Positions 26,033 to 34,993 of a DNA stretch of 64,000 nt are shown piece after piece. A program made the position numbers and the translations under genes. The stretch spans positions 8,970 to 72,969 of the forward strand of contig CAWDEY010000013.1 in assembly GCA_963801505.1 (NCBI GenBank), written 5' to 3'. Under the pieces are notes generated by a model. It searched no databases, was not told the origin of the DNA, and was given only the letters and a program-made list of their open reading frames with translations. The first letter of the stretch is position 1. Each line of letters opens with the position of its first letter. The stretch comes from JAOUFP01 sp963801505 (GTDB lineage: Bacteria; Nitrospirota; Thermodesulfovibrionia; Thermodesulfovibrionales; UBA6898).

Positions 26033-27838
26033 ATGGTTAAAGAGAAATTTATAAAGTGGGAAGCAATCAACCCCTGGCATTTTGTCTGGATCGGCATAAT
26101 TGCTTCAGAAATTCTGACAATAATACTGTCTACCGTAATCAGCTTTACTTTATGGGGAAGTGTTTCAAATCAAATCCTGATAGTTGGTTTTTTCGATGCC
26201 TTTATGGTTTCCTTCGTTGTCGTGTTTATCACTATATATTTTGTCAGACGTAACTCTTCACTTTCGGGAATAAATGAACGCCTTCACCTTGAGATCAATG
26301 AGCGCAAAAAATCAGAAGAAGCTCTGCGGGAAAGTGAGGAAAGGCTCAAGGCAATTTTTGAAAATGCAAAAGAAGGCATACTAGTGGCTGACGCCGAGAC
26401 CAGGAGATTTATCAACGCCAATATAATGATATGTGAAATGCTGGGATATAGTTGTGAAGAGATCAAAAAATTAGGAGTAACTGATATCCATCCTGAAGAA
26501 GAATTGCCATTTGTCATCGAGCAACTCGAGAAACTGACAAGGCAAGAGATTGTTACAGCCTATAAAATTCCCATGAAAAGAAAAGATGGTACTGTCTTTT
26601 ATGCCGAGATTAACTCCTCACCCTTCAAATTGCTCGGAAAAACCTATATGGCAGGCTTTTTTAGAGACATAACTGAGAATTACAAACTCGAAGAAGAACT
26701 CCGTCAATCCCAGAAAATAGCAGCAGTCGGCATTCTTGCAGGAGGAGTCGCCCATGAGTTCAGTAATATATTAACTACAATTAAAGGTTCTGCTTATATC
26801 ATACAGAAGAAATTGGAAAAGGACGATTCTTTAAATAAATACTCCCAACAGATAACTGCTTCAATAAACAAGGCAAGTAATCTTGCCCAGGGTCTTCTTG
26901 CATTCAGCAGAAAACAGATAATAGAATTGAAGCCTCAGAATTTGAATGAAATTGTTATAAGGGTAAAAAACCTTGTGTCCAAGCTTATAGGCGAACATAT
27001 AGAGTTGACCATAGAATTGACAGACAGAGACCTGACTATATTGGCAGACAGCAATCAGATAGAACAGGTCCTGATAAACCTTGTAACAAATGCCAGAGAC
27101 GCAATGCTGAAAGGCGGACGTCTGACTATTAAGACAGGCATTGCGGAGATGAATGACGACTTCAAAAAAGAACATGGGTTTGGTATCCCGGGGAAATATG
27201 CCGTGATCGCAGTCTCGGACACTGGAACAGGCATGACTGAAAGCATAAAAGAGAAGATATTTGAACCATTTTTTACGACAAAAGAGTTAGGTAAAGGGAC
27301 TGGATTAGGACTATCAATAGTCTATGGGATAGTCAAACAGCACAACGGTTATATTGATGTAGATACCAGGCCCAATGAGGGCACAACGTTTAAGATATAT
27401 ATTCCGGCAATAGAGCCAAAATCTGAGGAAGCATCCATGCAGGATTTGCCTTCTGTAATTGGCGGTTTAGAGACAATCCTTTTAGCAGAAGACGAAGCTG
27501 ATACAAGGGAAATAATGAGTGAGGTCCTGAGGATTGAAGGGTATACAGTTTTAGAAGCAATAGATGGTGAGGACGCAATAAGGATATTTCGTGAAAATAA
27601 GGAAAGGGTCAGTCTTGTCCTGCTTGATGTCAGAATGCCTAAAAAAGACGGAAAAGAAGTTTATGATGAGATGAAGAGAATCAGGCCGAACATTAAGAGT
27701 CTGTTTATAAGCGGTTACACAGCAGATGTTATAGATAGCGATGAGTTTAGTGAATCCGGATTAAACTTCATTTCAAAATCCTCCACACCCGAAGAAATAT
27801 TAGGCAAGATACGGGAGGTATTGGATAGACCTAAATAA
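26033..27838 (+). CDS. membrane hybrid histidine kinase (PAS-HisKA-HATPase-REC)
   Basis: Start ATG 26033 (MVKEKFIKWEAINPWHF) is preferred over GTG 25985, which lies in repeat E4. 601 residues: two membrane helices (about 18-45 and 52-72) with almost no periplasmic loop, a coiled linker, PAS about 95-215, HisKA with GILAGGVAHEFSNILTTIKG, HATPase with DTGTGMTE and GKGTGLGLSIVYGI, and a C-terminal receiver about 475-595 (LAEDEADTREIM, LLDVRMPKKDG, SKSS in place of the more usual KP). The short tail after KP-like SKSSTPEE is normal for this group. It stands alone, bracketed by two palindromic elements. Confidence 0.93.
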   Translation: MVKEKFIKWEAINPWHFVWIGIIASEILTIILSTVISFTLWGSVSNQILIVGFFDAFMVSFVVVFITIYFVRRNSSLSGINERLHLEINERKKSEEALRESEERLKAIFENAKEGILVADAETRRFINANIMICEMLGYSCEEIKKLGVTDIHPEEELPFVIEQLEKLTRQEIVTAYKIPMKRKDGTVFYAEINSSPFKLLGKTYMAGFFRDITENYKLEEELRQSQKIAAVGILAGGVAHEFSNILTTIKGSAYIIQKKLEKDDSLNKYSQQITASINKASNLAQGLLAFSRKQIIELKPQNLNEIVIRVKNLVSKLIGEHIELTIELTDRDLTILADSNQIEQVLINLVTNARDAMLKGGRLTIKTGIAEMNDDFKKEHGFGIPGKYAVIAVSDTGTGMTESIKEKIFEPFFTTKELGKGTGLGLSIVYGIVKQHNGYIDVDTRPNEGTTFKIYIPAIEPKSEEASMQDLPSVIGGLETILLAEDEADTREIMSEVLRIEGYTVLEAIDGEDAIRIFRENKERVSLVLLDVRMPKKDGKEVYDEMKRIRPNIKSLFISGYTADVIDSDEFSESGLNFISKSSTPEEILGKIREVLDRPK

Positions 27839-27993
27839 AGCAGAATCCACAGAGCTCGCAGAGAACGCAGAGGAAAAACAGGGAGTTCGGGTTAAAAGTG
27901 GACTCTCCCCAATGGTGAATTGAGTTTTTATTCCAAGTCTTTGTTTTCTTTGCGAACTTTGCGTCTTTGCGCGATCAACTGCCATTTTTAGGA
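27837..27993. repeat. CCACAGAG palindromic element, copy E5
   Basis: Left arm AAAGCAGAATCCACAGAGC..., right arm ...TTTGCGTCTTTGCGCGATCAACTGCCATTTTTAGG (given here as 20-nt pieces: TTTGCGTCTTTGCGCG and CAACTGCCATTTTTAGG). It begins at the stop codon of the kinase gene, so that gene is flanked on both sides by elements E4 and E5. Confidence 0.75.
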
Positions 27994-28028
27994 TAAACCA
28001 ATCTATCGCACCCGGACTAAGGATGATA

Positions 28029-28727
28029 TTACTCTCCGAGATATGCGTGTCTTACTTTTTCATTGTGGAGCAGGTCTTCACTTTTGCCCTGGAGGGTGAT
28101 GGCGCCGTTTTCTATAACATATGCCCTGTGAGAGAGCTTAAGCGCGGCCTTGGCGTTTTGTTCAACAAGAAGCACAGTCACTCCCCTGCTGTTGATTTCC
28201 TGAATGGTCCGGAAGATCTTGCTGACCATGATCGGCGCAAGTCCCAACGAGGGTTCATCCAAAAGCAGGATGTCCGGGCTGGACATCAGGGCCCTGGCTA
28301 TCGCGAGCATCTGCTGTTCGCCTCCGCTTAAGGTGCCGCCTTGCTGGCTTTTTCTTTCCTGCAGGATGGGGAACAATTTATAGACCATCTCAAAAGAAGA
28401 CTTAAGGTTGCCCCTCTGAAGATAATGGCCCATTTCGAGGTTTTCGAGGACTGTTAATTTCGGGAATATTCTTCTGCCTTCAGGCACCTGGCTTATTCCG
28501 AGTTCTACTATCCTGTGAGTAGCTATACCGGTTATGTCGGAACCATTGAGAATTATTCTGCCTGAAGAAGGCCTTAAGACACCAGAGATGGTCATCAGGC
28601 AGGTTGACTTGCCTGCGCCGTTGCTGCCGATAAGAGAGACGATCTCATTTTTGCCGATCTCAAGATCAATGCCCCTGAGGGCCTCTATGGGGCCGTAAAA
28701 GGTATGTACTCCCTCGAGACTTAACAT
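28029..28727 (-). CDS. livF: branched-chain amino acid ABC transporter ATP-binding protein LivF
   Basis: A 232-residue ATPase. Walker A GSNGAGKST at about 35, signature LSGGEQQMLAIARAL, Walker B ILLLDEPSLGLAPIMV, and the LivF-type SQVPEGRRIFPKLTVLENL. With LivG it powers uptake of Leu/Ile/Val or related amides through LivH/LivM. It is last in the operon livH-livM-livG-livF; the gap to livG is 174 bp because palindromic element E6 sits between them. No substrate-binding protein gene (livK) is adjacent. Confidence 0.95.
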   Translation of the reverse strand: MLSLEGVHTFYGPIEALRGIDLEIGKNEIVSLIGSNGAGKSTCLMTISGVLRPSSGRIILNGSDITGIATHRIVELGISQVPEGRRIFPKLTVLENLEMGHYLQRGNLKSSFEMVYKLFPILQERKSQQGGTLSGGEQQMLAIARALMSSPDILLLDEPSLGLAPIMVSKIFRTIQEINSRGVTVLLVEQNAKAALKLSHRAYVIENGAITLQGKSEDLLHNEKVRHAYLGE

Positions 28728-28746
28728 GAGCTCCTAATCCTGGAAA

Positions 28747-28899
28747 AAGTAGTTAACCACAGAGGCGCGGAGGCACAGAGTTGAAAAATATAAAAAAAAG
28801 TAAGCCATACTGCACCTTGGCGGTTACAGTAATTTTCCCGACATCTCCTTGTTTCCTCTGTGTCTCTGTGCCTCTGTGGTGAGTGAACTGCCGTTTTTA
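28747..28899. repeat. CCACAGAG palindromic element, copy E6 (inside the liv operon)
   Basis: Left arm AGTTAACCACAGAGGCGCGG, right arm CTGTGCCTCTGTGGTGAGTG followed by AACTGCCGTTTTTAAA. It fills the livG-livF gap, so it would be transcribed and could fold into a long hairpin that lowers livF expression or marks an RNA processing site. Confidence 0.8.
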
Positions 28900-28901
28900 A
28901 A

Positions 28902-29666
28902 TTAATGCGTTTCTTTGCCAAGGTATGCCTCTATAACCATTGGATTGGTTTTTATTTCTTCGGGTGTTCCCTCCGCTATCTTGACCCCATGGTCGAGGAC
29001 TATGATCCTGTCTGAAATTCCCATAACAAACTTCATGTCATGCTCTATAAGGACAATAGTCTTCTCCATGTCCCTGAGGTTCCGGATTGTCTGCATCATC
29101 TCGTTTGTTTCCTGGGGATTCATGCCTGCTGTGGGTTCGTCCAGGAGCAAAAGGGAGGCGCTTGTAGCCAGCGCCCTGGCGATCTCCAGCCTGCGTTGCG
29201 CGCCGTAGGGCATGCTCCCTGAAATTTTCTCCGCATAGGCCTCAAGTCCGAACAGTTCAAGATATTCGTAGGCCTTTTCCCTGATGGCCTTTTCTTCTTT
29301 TTTGAAACCTGAAGAACGCATTATAGCGGCCATAAACCCTGACCTTATATTTGTGTGCTGAGCAACCATGAGATTTTCAAGGAGTGTCATGCTTTTAAAA
29401 AGCCTTATGTTTTGGAATGTCCTTGATATGCCCAACCTGTTGACCTTGTCGGCAGAGTACCCTGTAATCTCCTGACCCGCAAGCAGGATGGTGCCTTTTG
29501 AGGGTTTCATGAATCCTGTAAGACAGTTAAAAAGTGTTGTCTTGCCGGCGCCATTGGGACCGATGATACTCAGGATTGTCATGTTTTTTGTATGGAAGCT
29601 CACCTCTTCGATTGCCCTGATGCCGCCAAAGTGCTTTGAGAGGGCCTTAACTTCCAGCTGATACAC
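28902..29666 (-). CDS. livG: branched-chain amino acid ABC transporter ATP-binding protein LivG
   Basis: A 254-residue ATPase with Walker A GPNGAGKTTLFN, the LivG-type insertion ISRTFQNIRLFKSMTLLENL, signature MPYGAQRRLEIARAL (YGAQR replacing the canonical SGGQ, as is common in LivG) and Walker B LLLLDEPTAGMNPQE. It works with LivF under the LivHM permease in the inner membrane. It overlaps the end of livM by 20 bp, so translation is coupled. Confidence 0.95.
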   Translation of the reverse strand: MYQLEVKALSKHFGGIRAIEEVSFHTKNMTILSIIGPNGAGKTTLFNCLTGFMKPSKGTILLAGQEITGYSADKVNRLGISRTFQNIRLFKSMTLLENLMVAQHTNIRSGFMAAIMRSSGFKKEEKAIREKAYEYLELFGLEAYAEKISGSMPYGAQRRLEIARALATSASLLLLDEPTAGMNPQETNEMMQTIRNLRDMEKTIVLIEHDMKFVMGISDRIIVLDHGVKIAEGTPEEIKTNPMVIEAYLGKETH

Positions 29667-30789
29667 TCTTACCTCCGAAAAGACCCTGGGGCCTGAAGAT
29701 CATAAGGAGTACAAGGCCTGCCCCGAGGGCCAGCATCCGGTATAACTGGACCTCCCGTAACATCTCAGGGAGCAGTACAAGAATTACTGCACCGACAATG
29801 ACCCCTGCAATACTTCCGAGCCCTCCGACTATTACCATACTGAGGATGAGCACGGATTCCATGAAGGTGAAGCTCTCCGGTGAAATGAACCTCATCTTGG
29901 CAGCAAAGAGGCTGCCTGCAAGGCCTGCCCAGAAGGCGCCGAAGGCCACGGAATATAATTTGTACAACGTATTGTTTATGCCCATTGCCGAGGCTGCTAT
30001 CTCGTCTTCCCTTATGGCGATCCAGGCCCGCCCTATCTTCGAGGAGTGGATTCTTCGGATCACAACAATTGCAATGACAACAAAGAACATGACCAGGTAG
30101 TAATAACCAAAGAGGCTTGTCAGTTCAATATTAAAGAAGTAGGGAGGCGTTATGCCTGATATACCGTTTGGACCGTTGGTGAAGCTGTCCCAGTTATTGA
30201 GCGTGATGCGGACGATCTCGCCGAAACCCAGGGTCACCAGGGCAAGATAGTCTCCCTTCAGCCTGCCTGCGGGGACAGCAAAGAGAAATCCTCCTATTAC
30301 CGTTATGAGGGTGGACAGCGGCAGGGCACTCCAGAAGCCCATATCCAGTTTTGTATTGAGGATGGCAAAGCTGTATGCGCCTATAGCATAATACGCTACA
30401 AAACCGAGATTGAGCAGACCTGTAAAACCTACTACAACATTCAGCCCCAGCGCCAGGATTATATAAATGCCGGAGATGATCGTTACATCGATAATATACC
30501 CCTGAGCTGCAAATGGTAATGCAGCAGCAGGTATGAGCAGAAAAAAAAGGAAACGGCTGTCAGTCGGCAGATATCTCCTGAAGTTCTCCACAGAGGAGTG
30601 CATATTTTTCAAAAGAGGCGAAAGATGACCTGAAAGGAATTTAAAGGCTGGTATGGCTGCGGACATTACTATGAAGAGTACGCCCGCGGCCTTTATACCC
30701 CTGAAAGGCAAAAACAGAAGTGCCAGCCACAGGGAGATAATCAATGGTCTTAAAAAAGGCCTTCCCAATAAATATGTAAGGGCATTCAT
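29647..30789 (-). CDS. livM: branched-chain amino acid ABC transporter permease LivM
   Basis: About 380 residues from ATG 30789 (an upstream in-frame start at 30843 would overlap livH and is less likely). Eight to ten membrane helices; LivM marks are LGLNVVVGFTGLLNLGFVAYYAIGAYS (helix region), the EAA-like cytoplasmic loop GRAWIAIREDEIAASAMGIN, and the long N-terminal extension with extra helices typical of LivM. The gene starts 4-5 bp after the livH stop. Confidence 0.95.
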   Translation of the reverse strand: MNALTYLLGRPFLRPLIISLWLALLFLPFRGIKAAGVLFIVMSAAIPAFKFLSGHLSPLLKNMHSSVENFRRYLPTDSRFLFFLLIPAAALPFAAQGYIIDVTIISGIYIILALGLNVVVGFTGLLNLGFVAYYAIGAYSFAILNTKLDMGFWSALPLSTLITVIGGFLFAVPAGRLKGDYLALVTLGFGEIVRITLNNWDSFTNGPNGISGITPPYFFNIELTSLFGYYYLVMFFVVIAIVVIRRIHSSKIGRAWIAIREDEIAASAMGINNTLYKLYSVAFGAFWAGLAGSLFAAKMRFISPESFTFMESVLILSMVIVGGLGSIAGVIVGAVILVLLPEMLREVQLYRMLALGAGLVLLMIFRPQGLFGGKSVSAGS

Positions 30790-30793
30790 GCTG

Positions 30794-31696
30794 CTATATC
30801 TTTTCCTCAAGATGTTTGCCGAGCAGTCCCTCAGGTTTAACAAGGAGAATGATGATGAGAATTATGAAGGCATACGCGTCCTTGTATTCACTGGATATGT
30901 AACTCGCTCCGAGGCTCTCGATGAGCCCCAGCAGTATGCCGCCGAGCATTGCCCCTGGTATGCTTCCTATGCCGCCGAGGACAGCAGCGGTAAAGGCCTT
31001 GATGCCGGCTGAATAGCCTATGAAATAATTTACCAGGCCGTAATACATGGCAACCATTAATCCGGCAACAGCAGCAAGCCCTGAACCTATAATAAAGGTC
31101 ACTGAAATGATCGTATCTATGTTGATCCCCAAAAGTGAGGCCATCACCTTGTCCTGGGCCACGGCGCGCATGGCCTTTCCTGTCTTTGTCTTTCTGATAA
31201 AGGCCTGGAGCATCATCATCATAGAGGCTGAGACCAGGATTATCGAGGCCTGAACATAGGTTATCCTTGTGGAGAGGAAGGTGAAGCCGGCCCCTCCGAA
31301 AAGTGAGGGGAATACTTTGTCCGTGGCCCCCTGTGTGAGCATGACATAGTTTTGAAGAAAAATGGAAACACCTATAGCGCTGATAAGCGGGCTGAGCCTC
31401 GGGGCGTTTCTGAGGGGTCTATAGGCTATTTTTTCGATGGTAAAGCCATAGGAGGAGCAAAAGATAACTGTTATGAGCAGCGTGAGGCCAAGGGAGAGGT
31501 ACAGGCTGTATGAAGTGAGCCCGATTGCGGTAAAGAAGCCCAGCACTATGATGCTGAGATAGGCCCCGAGCATGTAAATCTCACCATGCGCGAAATTAAT
31601 GAGTTCCAGTATGCCGTAAACCATTGTATAGCCCAGTGCAATAAGGGCGTATACGCTGCCAAGCGTCAGACCGTTTACTAATTGCTGTAAAAACAC
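30794..31696 (-). CDS. livH: branched-chain amino acid ABC transporter permease LivH
   Basis: About 300 residues if GTG 31696 is used, which gives the usual start FLQQLVNGLTLGSVYALIALGY; the frame is open to 31774 but that extension looks non-native. Eight membrane helices, NFAHGEIYMLGAYLS near the first third, and the cytoplasmic loop GKAMRAVAQDKVMASLLGIN that contacts the ATPases. It is first in the operon. The 230 bp upstream carry no livK and only AT-rich sequence shared with the divergent aminotransferase promoter. Confidence 0.93.
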   Translation of the reverse strand: MFLQQLVNGLTLGSVYALIALGYTMVYGILELINFAHGEIYMLGAYLSIIVLGFFTAIGLTSYSLYLSLGLTLLITVIFCSSYGFTIEKIAYRPLRNAPRLSPLISAIGVSIFLQNYVMLTQGATDKVFPSLFGGAGFTFLSTRITYVQASIILVSASMMMMLQAFIRKTKTGKAMRAVAQDKVMASLLGINIDTIISVTFIIGSGLAAVAGLMVAMYYGLVNYFIGYSAGIKAFTAAVLGGIGSIPGAMLGGILLGLIESLGASYISSEYKDAYAFIILIIILLVKPEGLLGKHLEEKI

Positions 31697-31926
31697 AGGG
31701 AATCTTAACAGAAAAAACCCTGTAATTTCAAAGAACGGGTCAGCCGGAATCCAAAACCAAAGCACAGGGCACAAAGAAGCTGGTTAATCCGAAAATACAA
31801 AACATCAAAATTATGTTTCAATAATTCTTTATTCATAAGTGGGATTTTATGTTCAGACTTTGATGAAGTGACGCATGTAAATAATATATAATATATCTCG
31901 TTGTTATAAATATTTCGGAGGTAATC

Positions 31927-33102
31927 TTGAAGCCCAAAATTAATATTGAACTTGCATCACGTGTTAAGAATCTTCCCCCTTATCTTTTTGCTACCATTGA
32001 CAAGATGAAGCAGGCGGCAAAGGCAAAGGGAGTTGATCTGATAGATCTCAGCATAGGCGACCCGGACATTCCTACCCCTGGCCATATAGTTGAGGCTATG
32101 AAGACTGCTGTCGGAAAGGCCGAGCACCACCGTTATCCTTCATATGAGGGCATGCTTTCATACAGGGAAGCAGTGGCCGGATGGTACAGGAGACGCTTTA
32201 ACGTTACGATCGATCCGGCAGTCGAGGCCCTTTCGCTTATAGGCTCAAAGGAAGGGATCGGACATGTCCCGCTGGCCTTTGTTGAGCCCGGAGATACTGT
32301 ATTAGTGCCTTCCCCCGGCTACCCTGTATATCCTGTAAGCGTGATGTTTGCAGGAGGAGAGAGTTGTTTCATGCCTCTTTTGGAAGAGAATGGTTTTCTC
32401 CCTGATTTGAAGGCAGTCCCTGAGGCGACATTAAAGAAGACGAAGCTTATGTTTATAAACTACCCCAACAACCCGACCTCGGCTGTAGCGCCAAAAGCAT
32501 TTTATGAAGAAGTGATAGCCCTTGCCGGAAAATATAATATCATTGTATGCCATGATGCGGCATACAGCGAGATTTATTTTGATAATGAAAAGCCGTTGAG
32601 CTTTATGCAGATAGACGGAGCAAAGGACGTGGGTATTGAATTTCATTCCCTCTCCAAGACATACAACATGACAGGCTGGAGGATAGGTTTTGCAGTAGGC
32701 AACAGTGAGGTCATTGCCGGTCTTGGGAAGATCAAGTCCAACCTTGATTCAGGAGTGTTCCAGGCTGTACAGGAGGCGTCAATCGCGGCCCTCAATACGG
32801 ATGACGCGGTTTTGTCGGATATCAGAAAGACCTATCAGGACAGGCGCGATGCGTTGTACGAGGGACTGAAGGACATTGGCATCGAAGTAACGAAACCAAA
32901 GGCGAGCTTTTATCTCTGGGCAAAAGTCCCCAAGCAATTTGATTCTTCAGGCTTTGTTGCGCATATCCTGGATAAGGCAGGTGTGCTGACAACCCCAGGC
33001 AATGGTTTCGGTGCGCCAGGAGAAGGATATGTGCGCTTCGCCTTGACTGTGCCTGTAGGGAGAATGAAGGAAGCTGTTGAAAGACTCAGGAAGGCTTTTT
33101 AA
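31927..33102 (+). CDS. dapL: LL-diaminopimelate aminotransferase-type class I aminotransferase
   Basis: A 391-residue PLP enzyme starting with TTG 31927 behind TTTCGGAGGTAATC. The opening (ASRVKNLPPYLFATIDKMK), IDLSIGDPDIPTP, RYPSYEGMLSYREAVA, GSKEGIGHVPLAFVEPGD, YPNNPTSAVA and the PLP Lys in HSLSKTYNMTGWRIGF match the DapL group used for meso-diaminopimelate/lysine synthesis in many anaerobes and in plants. The related alanine/aspartate aminotransferases share most of these motifs, so the exact substrate is inferred. It is transcribed divergently from liv. Confidence 0.8.
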   Translation: MKPKINIELASRVKNLPPYLFATIDKMKQAAKAKGVDLIDLSIGDPDIPTPGHIVEAMKTAVGKAEHHRYPSYEGMLSYREAVAGWYRRRFNVTIDPAVEALSLIGSKEGIGHVPLAFVEPGDTVLVPSPGYPVYPVSVMFAGGESCFMPLLEENGFLPDLKAVPEATLKKTKLMFINYPNNPTSAVAPKAFYEEVIALAGKYNIIVCHDAAYSEIYFDNEKPLSFMQIDGAKDVGIEFHSLSKTYNMTGWRIGFAVGNSEVIAGLGKIKSNLDSGVFQAVQEASIAALNTDDAVLSDIRKTYQDRRDALYEGLKDIGIEVTKPKASFYLWAKVPKQFDSSGFVAHILDKAGVLTTPGNGFGAPGEGYVRFALTVPVGRMKEAVERLRKAF

Positions 33103-33124
33103 TACCGGGCACAAGAGATGTCAT

Positions 33125-33260
33125 AGTAAAGTCTTTATTATGTCATCCGGCTTGATCCAGAATCTTCCGGAAGGATCCCCCGCTTCGCTTGAGGGAATGA
33201 CGACATAAAATACCCCTTCAAAGAGGGGACGGGATGAAGGGGAGGGTGAGGATATGTCTT
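33125..33260. repeat. REP-like palindromic text (GTCAT...ATGAC) plus fragment of the CCCTTTG family
   Basis: GTCATCCGGCTTGATCC, CTTCCGGAAGGATCC and GAGGGAATGACG form a typical extragenic palindrome at 33140-33205, followed by TACCCCTTCAAAGAGGGG..., a fragment of the element at 4619 and 42801. It lies between the aminotransferase and folK. Confidence 0.55.
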
Positions 33261-33279
33261 TGCACGACATGATTCTTAA

Positions 33280-33744
33280 ATGTCCACAGTTTATATAGGC
33301 ATAGGCTCTAACCTTGGAGACAGGCACCAAAACTGTCTCAGGGCCATCGGGCTTTTAAGGCAAAATGGGCTGCCGGCAGTCAAACAGTCCTCAATGCATG
33401 AAACAGAGCCCTGGGGAGTGACTGAACAGCCTGAGTTTGTAAATGTGGCAGTTGAAACAGAGACAGACATTGCGCCGATAGAGCTTCTGGAAATACTCAA
33501 GAAGATCGAAAAGGAGATGGGTCGTCAGGATACGATAAGATGGGGCCCCCGCATAATCGATCTTGATATTCTTCTGTATGATGATATTGTTCTAAAGACC
33601 GGTAACCTGACAATTCCTCATCCCCTGATGCATGAAAGGGAGTTTGTCCTGGGACCATTATCAGAGATTGCAGGGGACTTGATCCATCCTGTCCTTAAAA
33701 AAAGCATAGCGGACCTGCTTAAAGAAACAAAATTTATTAAGTAA
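33280..33744 (+). CDS. folK: 2-amino-4-hydroxy-6-hydroxymethyldihydropteridine pyrophosphokinase
   Basis: A 154-residue HPPK: YIGIGSNLGDRHQNCLRAI at the start, ETEPWGVTEQPEFVNVAV, KIEKEMGR, WGPRIIDLDILLYDD (the two metal-binding Asp) and IPHPLMHEREFVLGPL. It transfers pyrophosphate from ATP to the pterin in folate synthesis. No other folate gene is adjacent. Confidence 0.96.
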   Translation: MSTVYIGIGSNLGDRHQNCLRAIGLLRQNGLPAVKQSSMHETEPWGVTEQPEFVNVAVETETDIAPIELLEILKKIEKEMGRQDTIRWGPRIIDLDILLYDDIVLKTGNLTIPHPLMHEREFVLGPLSEIAGDLIHPVLKKSIADLLKETKFIK

Positions 33745-33887
33745 AAAAGACTGCAGTATTTTCTCGTATCTGTAATTTCGGCCGGTCTGGAATCTTCTGT
33801 AAATCTGATAATGGCAAAAACAGAGCAATTGTAATATAATATTAATTCTGTTTATATCAAAAACATTTAATTTTTAAGGAGGCAGTC

Positions 33888-34905
33888 ATGATAAAGGTTT
33901 ATTACGATAAAGACGCAAATCTCGGTGTTCTCAAAAAGAAGAAGATAGTTATCATGGGATACGGCAGTCAGGGACACGCGCATGCCAACAATCTCAAGGA
34001 AAGCGGGATGGATGTTACCATCGGCATACGGAAGGGAGCAAGCTGGGACAAGGCGAAGAAAGCGGGTTTCAAAGTGATGACTCCGTCTGAGGCCTGCAAA
34101 GATCGCTGATGTGATCATGATACTGCTTCCTGATGAATATCAGGGAGACATTTACAATGCCGAGATAGCGCCGAATATGAAAAAAGGTGTTTACCTGGCG
34201 TTTGCTCACGGCTTTAATATCCACTTTGGACAGATCGTGCCTCCTGCTGATGCCAATGTATTCATGGCCGCGCCAAAAGGCCCTGGACATCTGGTGAGGT
34301 CTGAATATCTGAAGGGCAGCGGTGTGCCGTGCCTTATCGCAATACATCAGGACCCCTCAAAGAACACGAAGGACATCGCGCTTGCATATGCCTCGGCAAA
34401 CGGCGGGGGAAGGGCGGGCATCATAGAAACATCCTTCAGGGAAGAGACAGAGACAGACCTTTTTGGCGAACAGGTTGTTTTGTGCGGAGGACTTACGGCG
34501 CTCATACAGGCCGGGTTCGAGACTTTGGTCGAGGCAGGATACGCGCCTGAGATGGCCTATTTTGAATGCATGCATGAGGTCAAACTTATTGTTGATCTGC
34601 TCCATGAAGGTGGAATATCCAATATGAGATATTCGATCAGCAATACCGCGCAATACGGAGACCTTACAAGAGGGCCGAGGATTGTTACAGAGAAGACGAA
34701 AAAAGAGATGAAGAAGATCCTTGGAGAGATACAGGACGGTGTATTCGCAAAAGAGTGGATGCTTGAATGCAAGGCCAACAAACCATCCTTTAATGCCCTG
34801 ACAAAGAAAGGTGAGAGACACCAGATTGAAGAGGTCGGAGCAAGGTTAAGGGCGATGATGCCATGGCTCAAAAAAGGCAAGCTCGTTGACAAGTCAAAGG
34901 CGTAA
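33888..34905 (+). CDS. ilvC: ketol-acid reductoisomerase, one-base frameshift
   Basis: A class I IlvC of 338 residues once one extra T at 34095 is removed. The first frame (33888-34109) holds VYYDKDANLGVL and the NADPH loop IVIMGYGSQGHAHANNLK; the second resumes at KIADVIMILLPDEYQGDIY and continues with AFAHGFNIHFGQIVPP, PKGPGHLVRSEY, the catalytic ETDLFGEQVVLCGG and EMAYFECMHEVKLIVDL, ending normally. It performs the alkyl migration/reduction step of Val/Ile synthesis. A good GGAGG site precedes ATG 33888. The shift does not remove any conserved residue. Confidence 0.95.
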
Positions 34906-34912
34906 TTGAGAA

Positions 34913-34985
34913 AGGTCAAGGTTAAGGCTAAGGTTAAGGCTGAGATTGTATTTTTCTTCTCAACCTTAACCTCGACCTCAGCCTA
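34913..34985. repeat. imperfect hairpin built of AAGGTTAAGGCT units
   Basis: AAGGTCAAGGTTAAGGCTAAGG-type tandem units (34913-34945) face CAACCTTAACCTCGACCTCAGCC (34960-34983) around a T-rich loop. It separates ilvC from psd by forming a long stem, and may end or attenuate ilvC transcription. A similar GGCTGAAG/CTTCAGCC hairpin is at 36265-36416. Confidence 0.6.
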
Positions 34986-34993
34986 TTTTGAAA

